A DNA stretch of 13,459 nucleotides from Candidatus Wallbacteria bacterium (GCA_028711905.1 JAQTRI010000053.1:1-13459), one strand, 5' to 3'; counted from the stretch's first letter, positions 1 to 7,081 are shown. The notes: generated by a model from the letters alone, not told the origin. Numbers and translations are program-made.

Positions 1-1
1 C

Positions 2-181
2 CCTGTGGAAGAGCATATGACAGAAAAACCGGCCGCATCCAGAAAAGCGGCAGCACGCGTCAAGGCTGAGCCCGAACCTGCAGTCGCTGCCAAGCCTGAG
101 GCAGCCGGACCAGGTTCTAAAAAAAAGACTGAAGACTTCCGCAAGCCGGTAATGCCGAAAGAACCTCAGAAGGCCATCTGA
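2..181 (+). CDS. C-terminal tail of an unidentified protein (5' end outside window)
   Basis: An open frame enters from the left edge and stops at TGA 179-181. The visible 59 residues are low complexity, rich in Ala, Lys, Pro and Glu, with runs such as KAEPEPAVAAKPEAA and GSKKK. Such tails are usually disordered, basic extensions of a larger protein, for example a nucleic-acid-binding or ribosome-associated one; that is inference. An in-frame ATG at 17 could instead start a tiny protein of 54 residues, but the frame is open to the edge and no ribosome binding site is visible before it, so a tail is more likely. The next gene begins 3 bases after the stop, which suggests co-transcription. The function cannot be named from this fragment. 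Confidence 0.6.
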   Translation, partial: PVEEHMTEKPAASRKAAARVKAEPEPAVAAKPEAAGPGSKKKTEDFRKPVMPKEPQKAI

Positions 182-184
182 ACC

Positions 185-829
185 ATGCGACTTGATCAAT
201 GGCAAAAAAAAGAATGGCCCGGGCTCAACGATCTCGAGCTCGAGGATTTGTGCCGGTTCAGAGTCACTGCCGGCACTGACGAATTCCTGCTTTCTGACCC
301 GGAATTTCTTGCGACTTATCTGGTCGGCAATTTCATGCTGGTGGTAATCCCGACCTGGAGCTTTCTGCGCCGTTACAATCACCAGTTTCTGGAACTGCTC
401 AGGGCCAAGCTGGAAAAAGGCTATCTGGTGGACGACATCGGTGTGCTGGAAGAGGCTTTGAGCGGAGATTACCTTTACAAGATCGATGACCAGGTGCTGC
501 GGGTTCCCCCTGCCGGCTTCAACGGCAGAATAGAAGAAATCCGCAATCTGCTGTTATTGAAAACACCGGGGTTGAAAGTGGTGGATCGGCGCATGCTTTC
601 AGTCTGGAACACTAAAATCAACCGCGACCGTGACAGTAAAAAACCGATCCCCATGCCTGCCTGGCCACAGGTGAGGCAGATGCCGGCAGTCGGGAAGATG
701 CTGATCCACAACATCGAAGTCGCGCTGGATTTGAGCGGTGACAGTAAATTCAAAACAGCTGTGCTTTCCGAACGATTCGGGATTGTTTATGCCGGGGGAT
801 ACCGGATTCTGATCAGGGGCGCCGCCTGA
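185..829 (+). CDS. Hypothetical protein, 214 residues
   Basis: I do not recognise this family. The ATG at 185 lies 3 bases after the preceding stop, with a purine stretch (AGAAGG, 168-173) about 11 bases upstream as a possible ribosome binding site, so it is probably translated with its neighbour. The protein has no signal peptide. One short hydrophobic stretch (about residues 45-59, with LVGNFMLVVIP) looks more like a buried segment than a membrane helix, because charged helices follow (LRRYNHQFLELLRAKLEK). A Pro-rich basic stretch near residues 150-162 separates an alpha-rich N-terminal half from a C-terminal part with beta-like segments. Codon use matches the neighbours. It is likely a soluble cytoplasmic protein. 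It could be a lineage-specific partner of the HEAT protein 40 bases downstream, but nothing in the sequence proves that. Confidence 0.75.
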   Translation: MRLDQWQKKEWPGLNDLELEDLCRFRVTAGTDEFLLSDPEFLATYLVGNFMLVVIPTWSFLRRYNHQFLELLRAKLEKGYLVDDIGVLEEALSGDYLYKIDDQVLRVPPAGFNGRIEEIRNLLLLKTPGLKVVDRRMLSVWNTKINRDRDSKKPIPMPAWPQVRQMPAVGKMLIHNIEVALDLSGDSKFKTAVLSERFGIVYAGGYRILIRGAA

Positions 830-834
830 CCTCC

Positions 835-863
835 TTGTACGCGATAGCGCTTTATGCTAAATT
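835..863 (+). promoter_or_regulatory. Weak candidate promoter before the BON/HEAT gene
   Basis: TTGTAC (835-840) and TAAATT (858-863) are separated by 17 bases, the usual sigma70 spacing, but match the consensus boxes only 3/6 and 4/6. If real, transcription would begin near 870, the ATG of the next gene, giving a leaderless mRNA. That would explain why no Shine-Dalgarno sequence precedes that ATG. This is inference from spacing and a weak match; read-through from the gene upstream is an equally good explanation. Confidence 0.2.
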
Positions 864-869
864 GTGTGT

Positions 870-2375
870 ATGGCACTGACCAGCATTCGGGATTTGAAGA
901 TCATCAATAATCTGCGCGTCGAACTGATGCGCAAAAAGATCGATTTCACCAAGCTCAGAATCATGTGCGAAAACGGCTATGTGACAGTAATAGGCAAGCT
1001 GGGATTCATGGAAGGCAGCGAACCGCCACCGTCTAAAGTCCCGATGGTGATGGAAGTACTGGACAAGAATCTGAGAAGACTGGCTTATGTCAAGTATGTC
1101 AAGTATTACTTCGAAAACTGGCAGCGCGATGAAGAAGGCCACTGGCACCGCTTGAGCGAAGACGATGTCAGCGACAAGATTAAGTATTGGCTGGAAAACC
1201 TCATAGTCAGGCTCCCTGAAGATCCTTTCCGCAAGGAATTTCTGGAAAAGACCGCTGAGGTCAACCGCTTTCTGGCACTGATGAAGAATGAGGACCCGGA
1301 GATCCGGCGTCTCTCTGTGCGCTGCCTGATTGAACTCAGGGAAAAAAGATTTTTCACTCACCTGATAGAAGCCTATTCATCGGAAAAAGACAGCACTATC
1401 TTACCGCAGATGATCTTTGCCATTGGTCGCATCGGGGGCGAGGACGCCATCATGCTTCTGGAGAAACATCTGAAAGACCAGAACATGGAAATCGCGCTCT
1501 CAGCGATCAAGGCCCTGGCTGAAACCAAGAGCCACCGCATTGTGCAGCTGCTTCTTCCAATGGTCTCCTCTGAGATACAGGAGATCAGGGCTGAAGTGGC
1601 CCAAGCTCTGGCCGGGATCGGCAAGGAAGATGTTTTCAGGGCCATCGAGGAAATGGTCATGTCCGAAAACCATGATATGCGCATCCGGGGCGTTGAGGCA
1701 CTTTCACGCATGAAACCTTCTCTCACAGCCCCGCTTTTGCTTCGCTGCTTAGAAGATCCTTTCGCAGATGTGCGGTTCAAGGCTGTTGCCGTTCTCGGCA
1801 GACAGAAAAACAGGGAATATCTGGATAAATTCCTGGACCTGCTGCGACGGGAAAAGAACGAGTATGTCCGTGCCACGCTTGTCAAAGCCTGTGCGGACTG
1901 CGGCGACCCGTCAGTCCTGGATGATCTGTTGCCTTTTCTGAAGGATCGGGATGGCCGTGTGCGCGCAAACACTGTGGAAGCCATTGAAAAGATTGTGACC
2001 AGGGAGAATAAGGAAATCGTCATCAAAAACCTGCTGCCCGCAATCGAGGACCCCTTGAACCGTGTCAGAGTCAATGCCATCAATCTTCTTTCCCGGCTCG
2101 GAGTTTCGGATTTCAGGGAAAAGCTGTTTCACATGCTCCGTTCACCTGATCCGGTGTTGTTTTCATCTGCCTCATTCGCTCTGGCTGCTCAGGCTGACAT
2201 GGAAGTCATCAAGCGATTGTTCGATGAGTTACTGACAGCACCTTCTCCAATCAAGGCTGTGGTAGCCGATACATTGAAAAAAATCGGGCAGCTGAAACCC
2301 GAATCTGTAAAACAGCAGCTGGAACTGATCAAAAAAGAGCTCAAGGAAGTCACCCTTTATCTTGCGCGATTGTAG
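870..2375 (+). CDS. HEAT-repeat protein with BON-like N-terminal domain
   Basis: The 501-residue product is a cytoplasmic scaffold-type protein with no signal peptide or membrane segment. Residues about 5-87 resemble a BON fold: a helix, then LRIMCENGYVTVIGKL (a typical strand-NG-strand hairpin), then a helix with an AYVKYVKYY segment. Residues about 130-490 are a chain of HEAT/PBS-lyase-like repeats of about 31 residues, each with a helix pair and patterns such as DxxxxVRxxAVxALG (for example EIRRLSVRCLIEL, DVRFKAVAVLGR, RVRANTVEAIEKI, RVRVNAINLLSRL). HEAT arrays usually bind protein partners; the BON-like part may bind lipid or protein. I chose ATG 870 over the GTG two codons upstream (864); neither has a clear ribosome binding site. 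The 3' end overlaps the next gene by 14 bases, so the two are probably translationally coupled. The HEAT assignment is firm; the BON assignment and the cellular role are not. Confidence 0.85.
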   Translation: MALTSIRDLKIINNLRVELMRKKIDFTKLRIMCENGYVTVIGKLGFMEGSEPPPSKVPMVMEVLDKNLRRLAYVKYVKYYFENWQRDEEGHWHRLSEDDVSDKIKYWLENLIVRLPEDPFRKEFLEKTAEVNRFLALMKNEDPEIRRLSVRCLIELREKRFFTHLIEAYSSEKDSTILPQMIFAIGRIGGEDAIMLLEKHLKDQNMEIALSAIKALAETKSHRIVQLLLPMVSSEIQEIRAEVAQALAGIGKEDVFRAIEEMVMSENHDMRIRGVEALSRMKPSLTAPLLLRCLEDPFADVRFKAVAVLGRQKNREYLDKFLDLLRREKNEYVRATLVKACADCGDPSVLDDLLPFLKDRDGRVRANTVEAIEKIVTRENKEIVIKNLLPAIEDPLNRVRVNAINLLSRLGVSDFREKLFHMLRSPDPVLFSSASFALAAQADMEVIKRLFDELLTAPSPIKAVVADTLKKIGQLKPESVKQQLELIKKELKEVTLYLARL

Positions 2376-4632
2376 TTTGAAGATTCTGTTATATTTTCTA
2401 GCCTTTTGCTGCATCTGTGTTACCATGCATGCATCTCCTGATTCCGGATTTTCCGGAGACGATTACCTGATGAAAGGTGACCTGGAAAGTGCTGCCGCCT
2501 GTTTTATGCAGCAGTTTGAAGAGGCTCAGGACAGCCAGTTAAAGTGCCTTGCAGCAGAGCGGGCCGCTGATGTGCTGATTCAGATGGGAGAACTTGGCCG
2601 CGCAGCTGTGTATCTTGAAACAGTGCGTGAAACAGGTCAGGGATATCAGATCGAAATGGCTCTGAGCAGGCTGTTTTCCATTTACATCACAATCAACAGA
2701 ACGGACAGGGCAGAGCAGATCGTCAAGGAGGGACTGGAAAAGTCACCGGTGTTCCATCGTGAAGCGGCTTTGCTCGATAAGAAAAACGGGAATCTCCCGG
2801 GAGCGGTTTCACACCTTGAAACCTTTTACCGCTTCAGCAGGGACAGGGAAACTCTGCCAATGCTTCTTGCGCTCTACCAAAGCCTTTCCGTAACTTCCGA
2901 AAAAACCGCATTCTGGAGAATCAGTTCCGATCAGTATCCGGAGCTTTACTTAAGACTTTTAGGCGAGACGAATGCAGCAGAGATTCCGTTGTTTCTTGCC
3001 GCGCTTTCCGTTTCCCGCAAACTTAACCAGACCCATGTCGAGCAGGCTCTCAGTGTGCTCTGGGAAAAAAACATGATAGAAACAGCCGGAATTGTTCTCA
3101 GGGATTCTGCGGAAACACTTCCTGCAGGCCACCTGCTTCCTCTTAGATTCAGGCATTCAGTAATGTCCGAAGATGAGCCGGGTATGAACGCGATTATCGA
3201 TCAGTTGCTCGAACTGATGAACACCAACCACCGTAAAGCAGAAGAAGCTGAGCGCGTAAGGAATCTTGCCGCTTCCGGAAAATACAGTGAAGTCATTCAA
3301 TCAGTTGTTCAGGACACAGAAGAACTTTTCACCAGTCAGCAGAAAAGCTTAGCTGCTCTGACCTCATCTGTTGAGATCTCAGCCCGCAGGATTGCGCAGG
3401 ATATCAGCCAGTCTGTCGTTCAACTTCAGAGCAGCACTAACGATGCCATGAATTCATTGAAAAACTGCCTGCTGTTTCTCAAAACCATGGGGCATTATGA
3501 CCAGGCACTTTCGATTATCACCCGCTGTGAACCAGTCACGGGAGAATTGCGGGAAATGGACGAAATCCTTGCGATGAAAGGAGAAAACAAGGCTTTTCTG
3601 GCCCGTCTTTTTAGGCGCGATCCTTCAACCTGGGCCAATCACTTGACGGCATACAGGCAGTTTTTCAGTCCAGTGCAATGGTCGGGATTGATTGAAACCC
3701 TGTTTAACGGGGATTTTTTTCGCGACATTCCGCTTGAAGAGCAGGCTCTGACATTCCTGGCAACAGGAAAAACAGGCTCAGCTGAAGTTGTTCTTGCGTC
3801 CATTCCCTTGATTAGCAAACGGTTGGCGAGTGAAATCGATTCCATCAATACAACCGAGGGGATGAACCTGATTGCATCTGTGTGGAACAAGTCAGAGCAG
3901 CCATTCAGAAACACATGGCTCAATCGCTTAGCCGTGCATGCCGAGGAATCGGGAGAACTGGATGCAGCCGCGACTTTTTTGCGTGAAATCCTTACAACCA
4001 CAGATGATCTTACCATTAGATCCCGCTTGTGCTGGCTGAAATTGCGTGAATTCGGCCTGGAAGGTTGCGACACTGCTGAAGTATCGAGTTTTTTTCCGAA
4101 AGCGCTTGATTTTTTGAACGGTCGGGACAGTGATGAAAACCTGCTTCTGGGGGACACAGCCGGCTTGAGCGGAAAGGAACTGCAGATTGAACTGGGCCGG
4201 AGATTTCAGCATAATCCGGATTCAGCGAAAGAGGAAACACTCAGGTTTCTGCTTGGTGGAACAAGTGACACAGCATTACGCACGATGTATTTAGCTCTGG
4301 TTCTTCGTGAGGCTCTGGTAGATGACAAATCTGCCGATCGTGAATTTTTGTTGTCCCTTTCCTTGCTTCTGCTCGGGCTTGACAGGGATATGTCGAGGCT
4401 GTTCGGGGATTCTCAGAAAAAAGACATGCTGCTGCTTCGGAATCTCTTCCCCTCTAAGCAGTTTACCTGCGAAGTGGAAACACTCTACCAGAACTGGTCG
4501 GGAACCCTGCCTTCATTCATGGCAGAACGAATCATCCTGCGAATGCCCAAACAGGCTGAAGCAACAAAAAATTACCTTTTGAATCAAGGCTCTCAGGATT
4601 ATTTTTCAGGTAAGATTCTTTCTGCTGACTGA
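2362..4632 (+). CDS. Exported helical-repeat (TPR-like) protein, unknown role
   Basis: This 756-residue protein has a Sec signal peptide: a basic start (Arg2, Lys7), a hydrophobic core LLYFLAFCCICV and a probable cut after MHA (residue 24). The expected location is therefore periplasm or cell surface. No proper lipobox is present, since the residue before the core Cys is Phe. The mature part is almost wholly alpha-helical with degenerate TPR-like units, seen in LMKGDLESAAACFMQQFEEA and MGELGRAAVYLETV near residues 37-90. A heptad-rich, probably coiled-coil stretch lies near 318-370. Length and helical layout suit a protein-interaction scaffold. The start is uncertain. TTG 2362 lies 12 bases after AAGGAAG and overlaps the HEAT gene by 14 bases. 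TTG 2377, one base after that gene's stop, would still leave a complete signal peptide. It ends the + strand block and faces the - strand operon. No enzyme motif was found. Confidence 0.8.
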   Translation: MRDCSLKILLYFLAFCCICVTMHASPDSGFSGDDYLMKGDLESAAACFMQQFEEAQDSQLKCLAAERAADVLIQMGELGRAAVYLETVRETGQGYQIEMALSRLFSIYITINRTDRAEQIVKEGLEKSPVFHREAALLDKKNGNLPGAVSHLETFYRFSRDRETLPMLLALYQSLSVTSEKTAFWRISSDQYPELYLRLLGETNAAEIPLFLAALSVSRKLNQTHVEQALSVLWEKNMIETAGIVLRDSAETLPAGHLLPLRFRHSVMSEDEPGMNAIIDQLLELMNTNHRKAEEAERVRNLAASGKYSEVIQSVVQDTEELFTSQQKSLAALTSSVEISARRIAQDISQSVVQLQSSTNDAMNSLKNCLLFLKTMGHYDQALSIITRCEPVTGELREMDEILAMKGENKAFLARLFRRDPSTWANHLTAYRQFFSPVQWSGLIETLFNGDFFRDIPLEEQALTFLATGKTGSAEVVLASIPLISKRLASEIDSINTTEGMNLIASVWNKSEQPFRNTWLNRLAVHAEESGELDAAATFLREILTTTDDLTIRSRLCWLKLREFGLEGCDTAEVSSFFPKALDFLNGRDSDENLLLGDTAGLSGKELQIELGRRFQHNPDSAKEETLRFLLGGTSDTALRTMYLALVLREALVDDKSADREFLLSLSLLLLGLDRDMSRLFGDSQKKDMLLLRNLFPSKQFTCEVETLYQNWSGTLPSFMAERIILRMPKQAEATKNYLLNQGSQDYFSGKILSAD

Positions 4633-4827
4633 AAGCTGTTCAAAGCAAAAAAATTACTACCATCAGAAGTATCATTGTTGTCAATTGCGCGAATTCTTCC
4701 AGTCTCTTCATCGTCCCCTCCAGCCGTCGGTCTTTCAAATTTTACACAGGCTATACATGCATTTATGATTTATTCGGCAGAAAAAGCCGTAAAAGAATAG
4801 AACAATCAACTTATACGAACTTATGTG
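4633..4827. other. Gene-free spacer between convergent blocks, left part
   Basis: About 195 bases between the end of the exported repeat protein and the inverted-repeat element hold no credible coding frame, tRNA or strong terminator. The only stem visible is CGGC/GCCG (4775-4778 and 4786-4789), four base pairs without a following T-run. The spacer is more A+T-rich than the flanking genes. Confidence 0.6.
4808..4827. repeat. Two tandem 10-base units beside the palindrome
   Basis: AACTTATACG (4808-4817) is followed directly by AACTTATGTG (4818-4827), eight of ten bases identical. The second unit abuts the 20-base palindrome. It may be a decayed part of a further element copy, because TTATGTG-ACAGACC resembles the TTAAGTGCAACAGACC of the intact right end. 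With so few bases, chance is possible. Confidence 0.35.
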
Positions 4828-4847
4828 ACAGACCACTAGTGGTCTGT
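4828..4847. repeat. 20-base perfect palindrome at the element's left end
   Basis: ACAGACCACTAGTGGTCTGT reads the same on both strands. Its right half is the outer part of the left terminal repeat of the small element. Its left half (ACAGACCACTAGT, 4828-4840) is repeated directly at the right end (4934-4946). This fits two element ends meeting around a shared CTAG, or a nested or tandem insertion of which only the outer tip of the first copy survives. A protein-binding operator is an alternative, but the shared sequence with the other end favours the element explanation. Confidence 0.7.
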
Positions 4848-4946
4848 AACACTTAATTCTATGCTTACTGATCCGGAGAAAATCCTTTCGCCGAAAGGAT
4901 TTCGCAATCTGCATTTGTCCAAAATTAAGTGCAACAGACCACTAGT
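4835..4946. mobile_element. MITE-like non-coding inverted-repeat element, about 112 bases
   Basis: The left end (4835-4860, ACTAGTGGTCTGT then AACACTTAATT) and right end (4921-4946) are reverse complements over 26 bases with three mismatches (4848/4933, 4849/4932, 4859/4922). The interior of about 60 bases codes for nothing and holds a near-perfect hairpin. Terminal repeats of this length with a tiny, structured interior are typical of miniature inverted-repeat transposable elements, which are moved in trans by a related transposase; none is present here. If the CTAG at each end (4836-4839, 4942-4945) is a target duplication, the element proper would be 4840-4941 with tips TGGTCTGT and ACAGACCA. 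The right end runs into the 3' end of the pseudopilin-fusion gene and provides its TAG stop. The transposon family is not identified. The inverted repeat is seen directly; mobility is inferred. Confidence 0.6.
4880..4902. repeat. Internal hairpin of the small element
   Basis: AAATCCTTTC, loop GCC, GAAAGGATTT forms a 10-base-pair stem with no mismatch, at the centre of the outer inverted repeat. Transcripts from either strand could fold into a long, two-tiered structure. It lies between convergent genes and could slow or end transcription from both sides, but no run of T follows on either strand as in a classic intrinsic terminator. Confidence 0.6.
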
Positions 4947-6318
4947 CCGAATAAAAGATGCATCCGGTTTCAAAAGATGAGGTGCCCAGACGATAATCCT
5001 GGGTCCCATAATATGACTGGTGCGGCCTGTACCGCCAGGTCCTGCCATTGTCAGGACTGAAATACAATCTGAAGGTTCCTCCTGAAGAGGCTGTGGCCCA
5101 GATTTCAGTGCCGTTGCGATACAGGCAGATGAGTGATCCGAAGATCTCGGGATTTTTACCGTCCATCTGAGTTGCATTCTCCATGAAAGTGGTCCCAAAA
5201 TAGGTGGACAGAGGATCCCACGATTCGCCGTGATCAAGAGATATCACGGAACTGCCATTGTCTTTCTGCACGATGAGCATATCATCAAAAACCCAGGCCT
5301 TTTGAGAGGCATCGATCTCAGCGGTCCCCCTGCGCTGCCAGGATGACAAAGACCAGGGCGCTGATTTGTCCGAAAGATAATAAAATCCGCCGCTGCCGAA
5401 ACCGTACACGGCAGAAGAAGCCTGCAGAAATCGGTTGAAAGGAAGTGTCGGGGACTTTTTTAACAACCTGCCTGTTGTGATGTCACGAATCTCCATGGTG
5501 CCGTCCTGCATATCCCAGTACATGAAATGCTGGAACCAGCTGTTGCTTTCGAACAAAGGCATGGAAGGACCCGCCGGGTAGGAGGCGAAAGGCTGGAGAG
5601 AGGTCAACCCATCCCTGGAACAGGAGACATTACCAGCAGGATCCATCACCCAGGCCATGCCGCTGGAAACAATACAGGAATCAAAGATTCCGTCAAAGGT
5701 TTTCAAAATGTTGCGTGAAGGATCGAAAACAAAATATTTCCCTGCCGGCCTGTCAAACAGGAGGATGCGCCCTGCGGACAGAATAGGCTGCTCAACAAGG
5801 CTGAAGTAGGAAGTTGTCGGAGTCAGAGGCGTTGTGTCGTGAAGAAGAGCGAAGGTTTCTCCGCCGTTGGCTGAAAGCCAGATGCCGCTCTGCCCGGTGC
5901 TGTTTGCACCAAAGGCGTATAACTGAGAAAAGCGGAACTGAGAGGAATACGCGAGATTGACCGTTTTGCCGTGTTCTCTGTTCTCCTGGCATCCAATACG
6001 GAAGTTCCAGATGGTATAGGGGTTTCCCCAGGGGTCCCGCTTACCGCTTGAATCCATCATTCCTGGCGGAAGGTCATCAATTCGGGTCGGCCATCTGCCG
6101 AACCGTGACTGATAGTTACGGATAATACCTGAGATGCGGTCGATGTCGTCTCTGGCCCGCACGAGTCGCGCACGCTCCATTGATTTGGTTACAGAAGGTA
6201 TAAGCACTGCCAGCAGAATGGCGATGATAAAAGTCACGACTGACCATTCCAGCAGGCTGAATCCACGGTTCAGGCGATCAGGCATTAACAAACTCGCTTT
6301 CAACTCAGAGGGTTTCAT
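4942..6318 (-). CDS. Pseudopilin (GspG-like) fused to an Asp-box beta-propeller-like domain
   Basis: The 458-residue product starts like a type II secretion/type IV pilus pseudopilin. It has a short basic leader, a prepilin peptidase site NRG|FSLLE (cut after residue 19, Glu at mature position 5) and a hydrophobic helix to about residue 42. The helical stem continues through YQSRFGRWP (69-77) to DPWGNPY (95-101), the hallmark of the GspG family C-terminal region. Ordinary GspG-like proteins end near 130-150 residues. This one continues about 340 residues with Asp-box (BNR/sialidase-type) motifs SANGGETF (149-156), SLDHGESW (360-367) and SPDNGRTW (421-428), plus weaker copies, so a beta-propeller is likely. 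I chose ATG 6318 because the leader is then normal in length and AGGGA precedes it; the frame is open upstream to 6378. It overlaps the methyltransferase gene by 14 bases. The stop TAG (4944-4942) lies in the end of the small element, so the original C-terminus may have differed. Confidence 0.8.
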   Translation of the reverse strand: MKPSELKASLLMPDRLNRGFSLLEWSVVTFIIAILLAVLIPSVTKSMERARLVRARDDIDRISGIIRNYQSRFGRWPTRIDDLPPGMMDSSGKRDPWGNPYTIWNFRIGCQENREHGKTVNLAYSSQFRFSQLYAFGANSTGQSGIWLSANGGETFALLHDTTPLTPTTSYFSLVEQPILSAGRILLFDRPAGKYFVFDPSRNILKTFDGIFDSCIVSSGMAWVMDPAGNVSCSRDGLTSLQPFASYPAGPSMPLFESNSWFQHFMYWDMQDGTMEIRDITTGRLLKKSPTLPFNRFLQASSAVYGFGSGGFYYLSDKSAPWSLSSWQRRGTAEIDASQKAWVFDDMLIVQKDNGSSVISLDHGESWDPLSTYFGTTFMENATQMDGKNPEIFGSLICLYRNGTEIWATASSGGTFRLYFSPDNGRTWRYRPHQSYYGTQDYRLGTSSFETGCIFYSD

Positions 6319-7081
6319 GATTCCCTGAATTTCTTCGCGACATTTCATAGGCAACAATGGCCGCGGCTGAAGCGGCATTAAGCGATTCCATTCTTCCTGT
6401 CATCGGAATTGTAAGGCGCAGCCGGCACTGGCCGGCGACATCATCGCACAGGCCATGGGCTTCATTCCCAATACAGAAAGCCGTTTTCAAGGGGATTTTC
6501 GCGCTCCATAAGGGAATCCCGTCCTGCTGTACCATGGCCGCAAGACTGAATCCCGACTCTTTCAGCTGTAAAATGCCACTGTTACAATTTTCAAGATAGT
6601 GGAATGGGACACTTTCGATACTTCCGAGACTGGCGCGGACAATTTTTGGGTTGTAAACAAAAACCGAATCACCGGACAGAAGTATTCCTCGAATACCAAA
6701 AGCCTCTGCCGTGCGGAAGATTGTTCCCAGATTTCCCGGATCTTTCAAATGGTCAAGATAGAAAACCGGACTTTCAGCGCAGATCGCGTCAAAGCTGTAA
6801 TGTTTCTGCTGCATGACTGCGGCAATACCCTGCGGGGTTCTGGTGTCTGCGATGCGGGAGAACATCTTGTCCTTGACCGTAAGGTACTCATCGTGCTTGA
6901 ATTGCGACAGAAAGTCTTTGTTTCCGGATGCAAAGGTGCTGGAAACAATAATCTTGGGCCTGAGCCCCAGATCAAGCACCTGCCTGACAGCCCGCAGCCC
7001 CTCGACAATATAATATCCTGTGCCGGCCGGTTTGCGGCTGCAGGAAAGAGCAAGCTCAAAAAGACTTTTGCCTGTCGTCAT
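6305..7081 (-). CDS. SpoU/TrmH-family RNA 2'-O-ribose methyltransferase
   Basis: This 258-residue SPOUT-class enzyme is expected to transfer a methyl group from S-adenosylmethionine to a ribose 2'-OH in rRNA or tRNA. All three family motifs are present. Motif 1 is DPGNLGTIFRTA (114-125, with Asn117 and Arg123). Motif 2 is GNEAHGL (205-211). Motif 3 is IPMTGRMESLNAASAA (225-240), in the C-terminal trefoil knot that binds cofactor. The N-terminal 95 residues, with VEGLRAVRQVL, match the substrate-binding domain of the RlmB/TsnR-like subgroup. Length is normal. The exact target base cannot be told from sequence, so no gene symbol is given. The ATG at 7081 has only a weak ribosome binding site, and the gene follows the ligase-like gene by 47 bases. 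Its 3' end overlaps the pseudopilin gene. Confidence 0.92.
   Translation of the reverse strand: MTTGKSLFELALSCSRKPAGTGYYIVEGLRAVRQVLDLGLRPKIIVSSTFASGNKDFLSQFKHDEYLTVKDKMFSRIADTRTPQGIAAVMQQKHYSFDAICAESPVFYLDHLKDPGNLGTIFRTAEAFGIRGILLSGDSVFVYNPKIVRASLGSIESVPFHYLENCNSGILQLKESGFSLAAMVQQDGIPLWSAKIPLKTAFCIGNEAHGLCDDVAGQCRLRLTIPMTGRMESLNAASAAAIVAYEMSRRNSGNHETL

Noticed and set aside
852..2132. Several long open frames on the - strand opposite the HEAT gene
   Set aside because: They are antisense shadows: low-complexity Ser/Arg-rich or His/Phe-rich products with no domain, while the + frame has clear HEAT repeats.
2401..2430. Lipobox in the exported repeat protein
   Set aside because: The Cys residues in the hydrophobic core are preceded by Phe, Cys or Ile rather than Gly, Ala or Ser; a signal peptidase I site after MHA fits better.
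4775..4789. CGGC/GCCG hairpin as an intrinsic terminator
   Set aside because: The stem is only four base pairs and no T-run follows on either strand.
4828..4946. CRISPR-like repeat pair
   Set aside because: There are only two short direct copies, explained by the terminal inverted repeats and palindrome; no spacer series or cas gene is present.
6319..6378. Upstream extension of the pseudopilin gene
   Set aside because: It would give an overly long prepilin leader lying deep in the methyltransferase gene; ATG 6318 gives a normal 19-residue leader.
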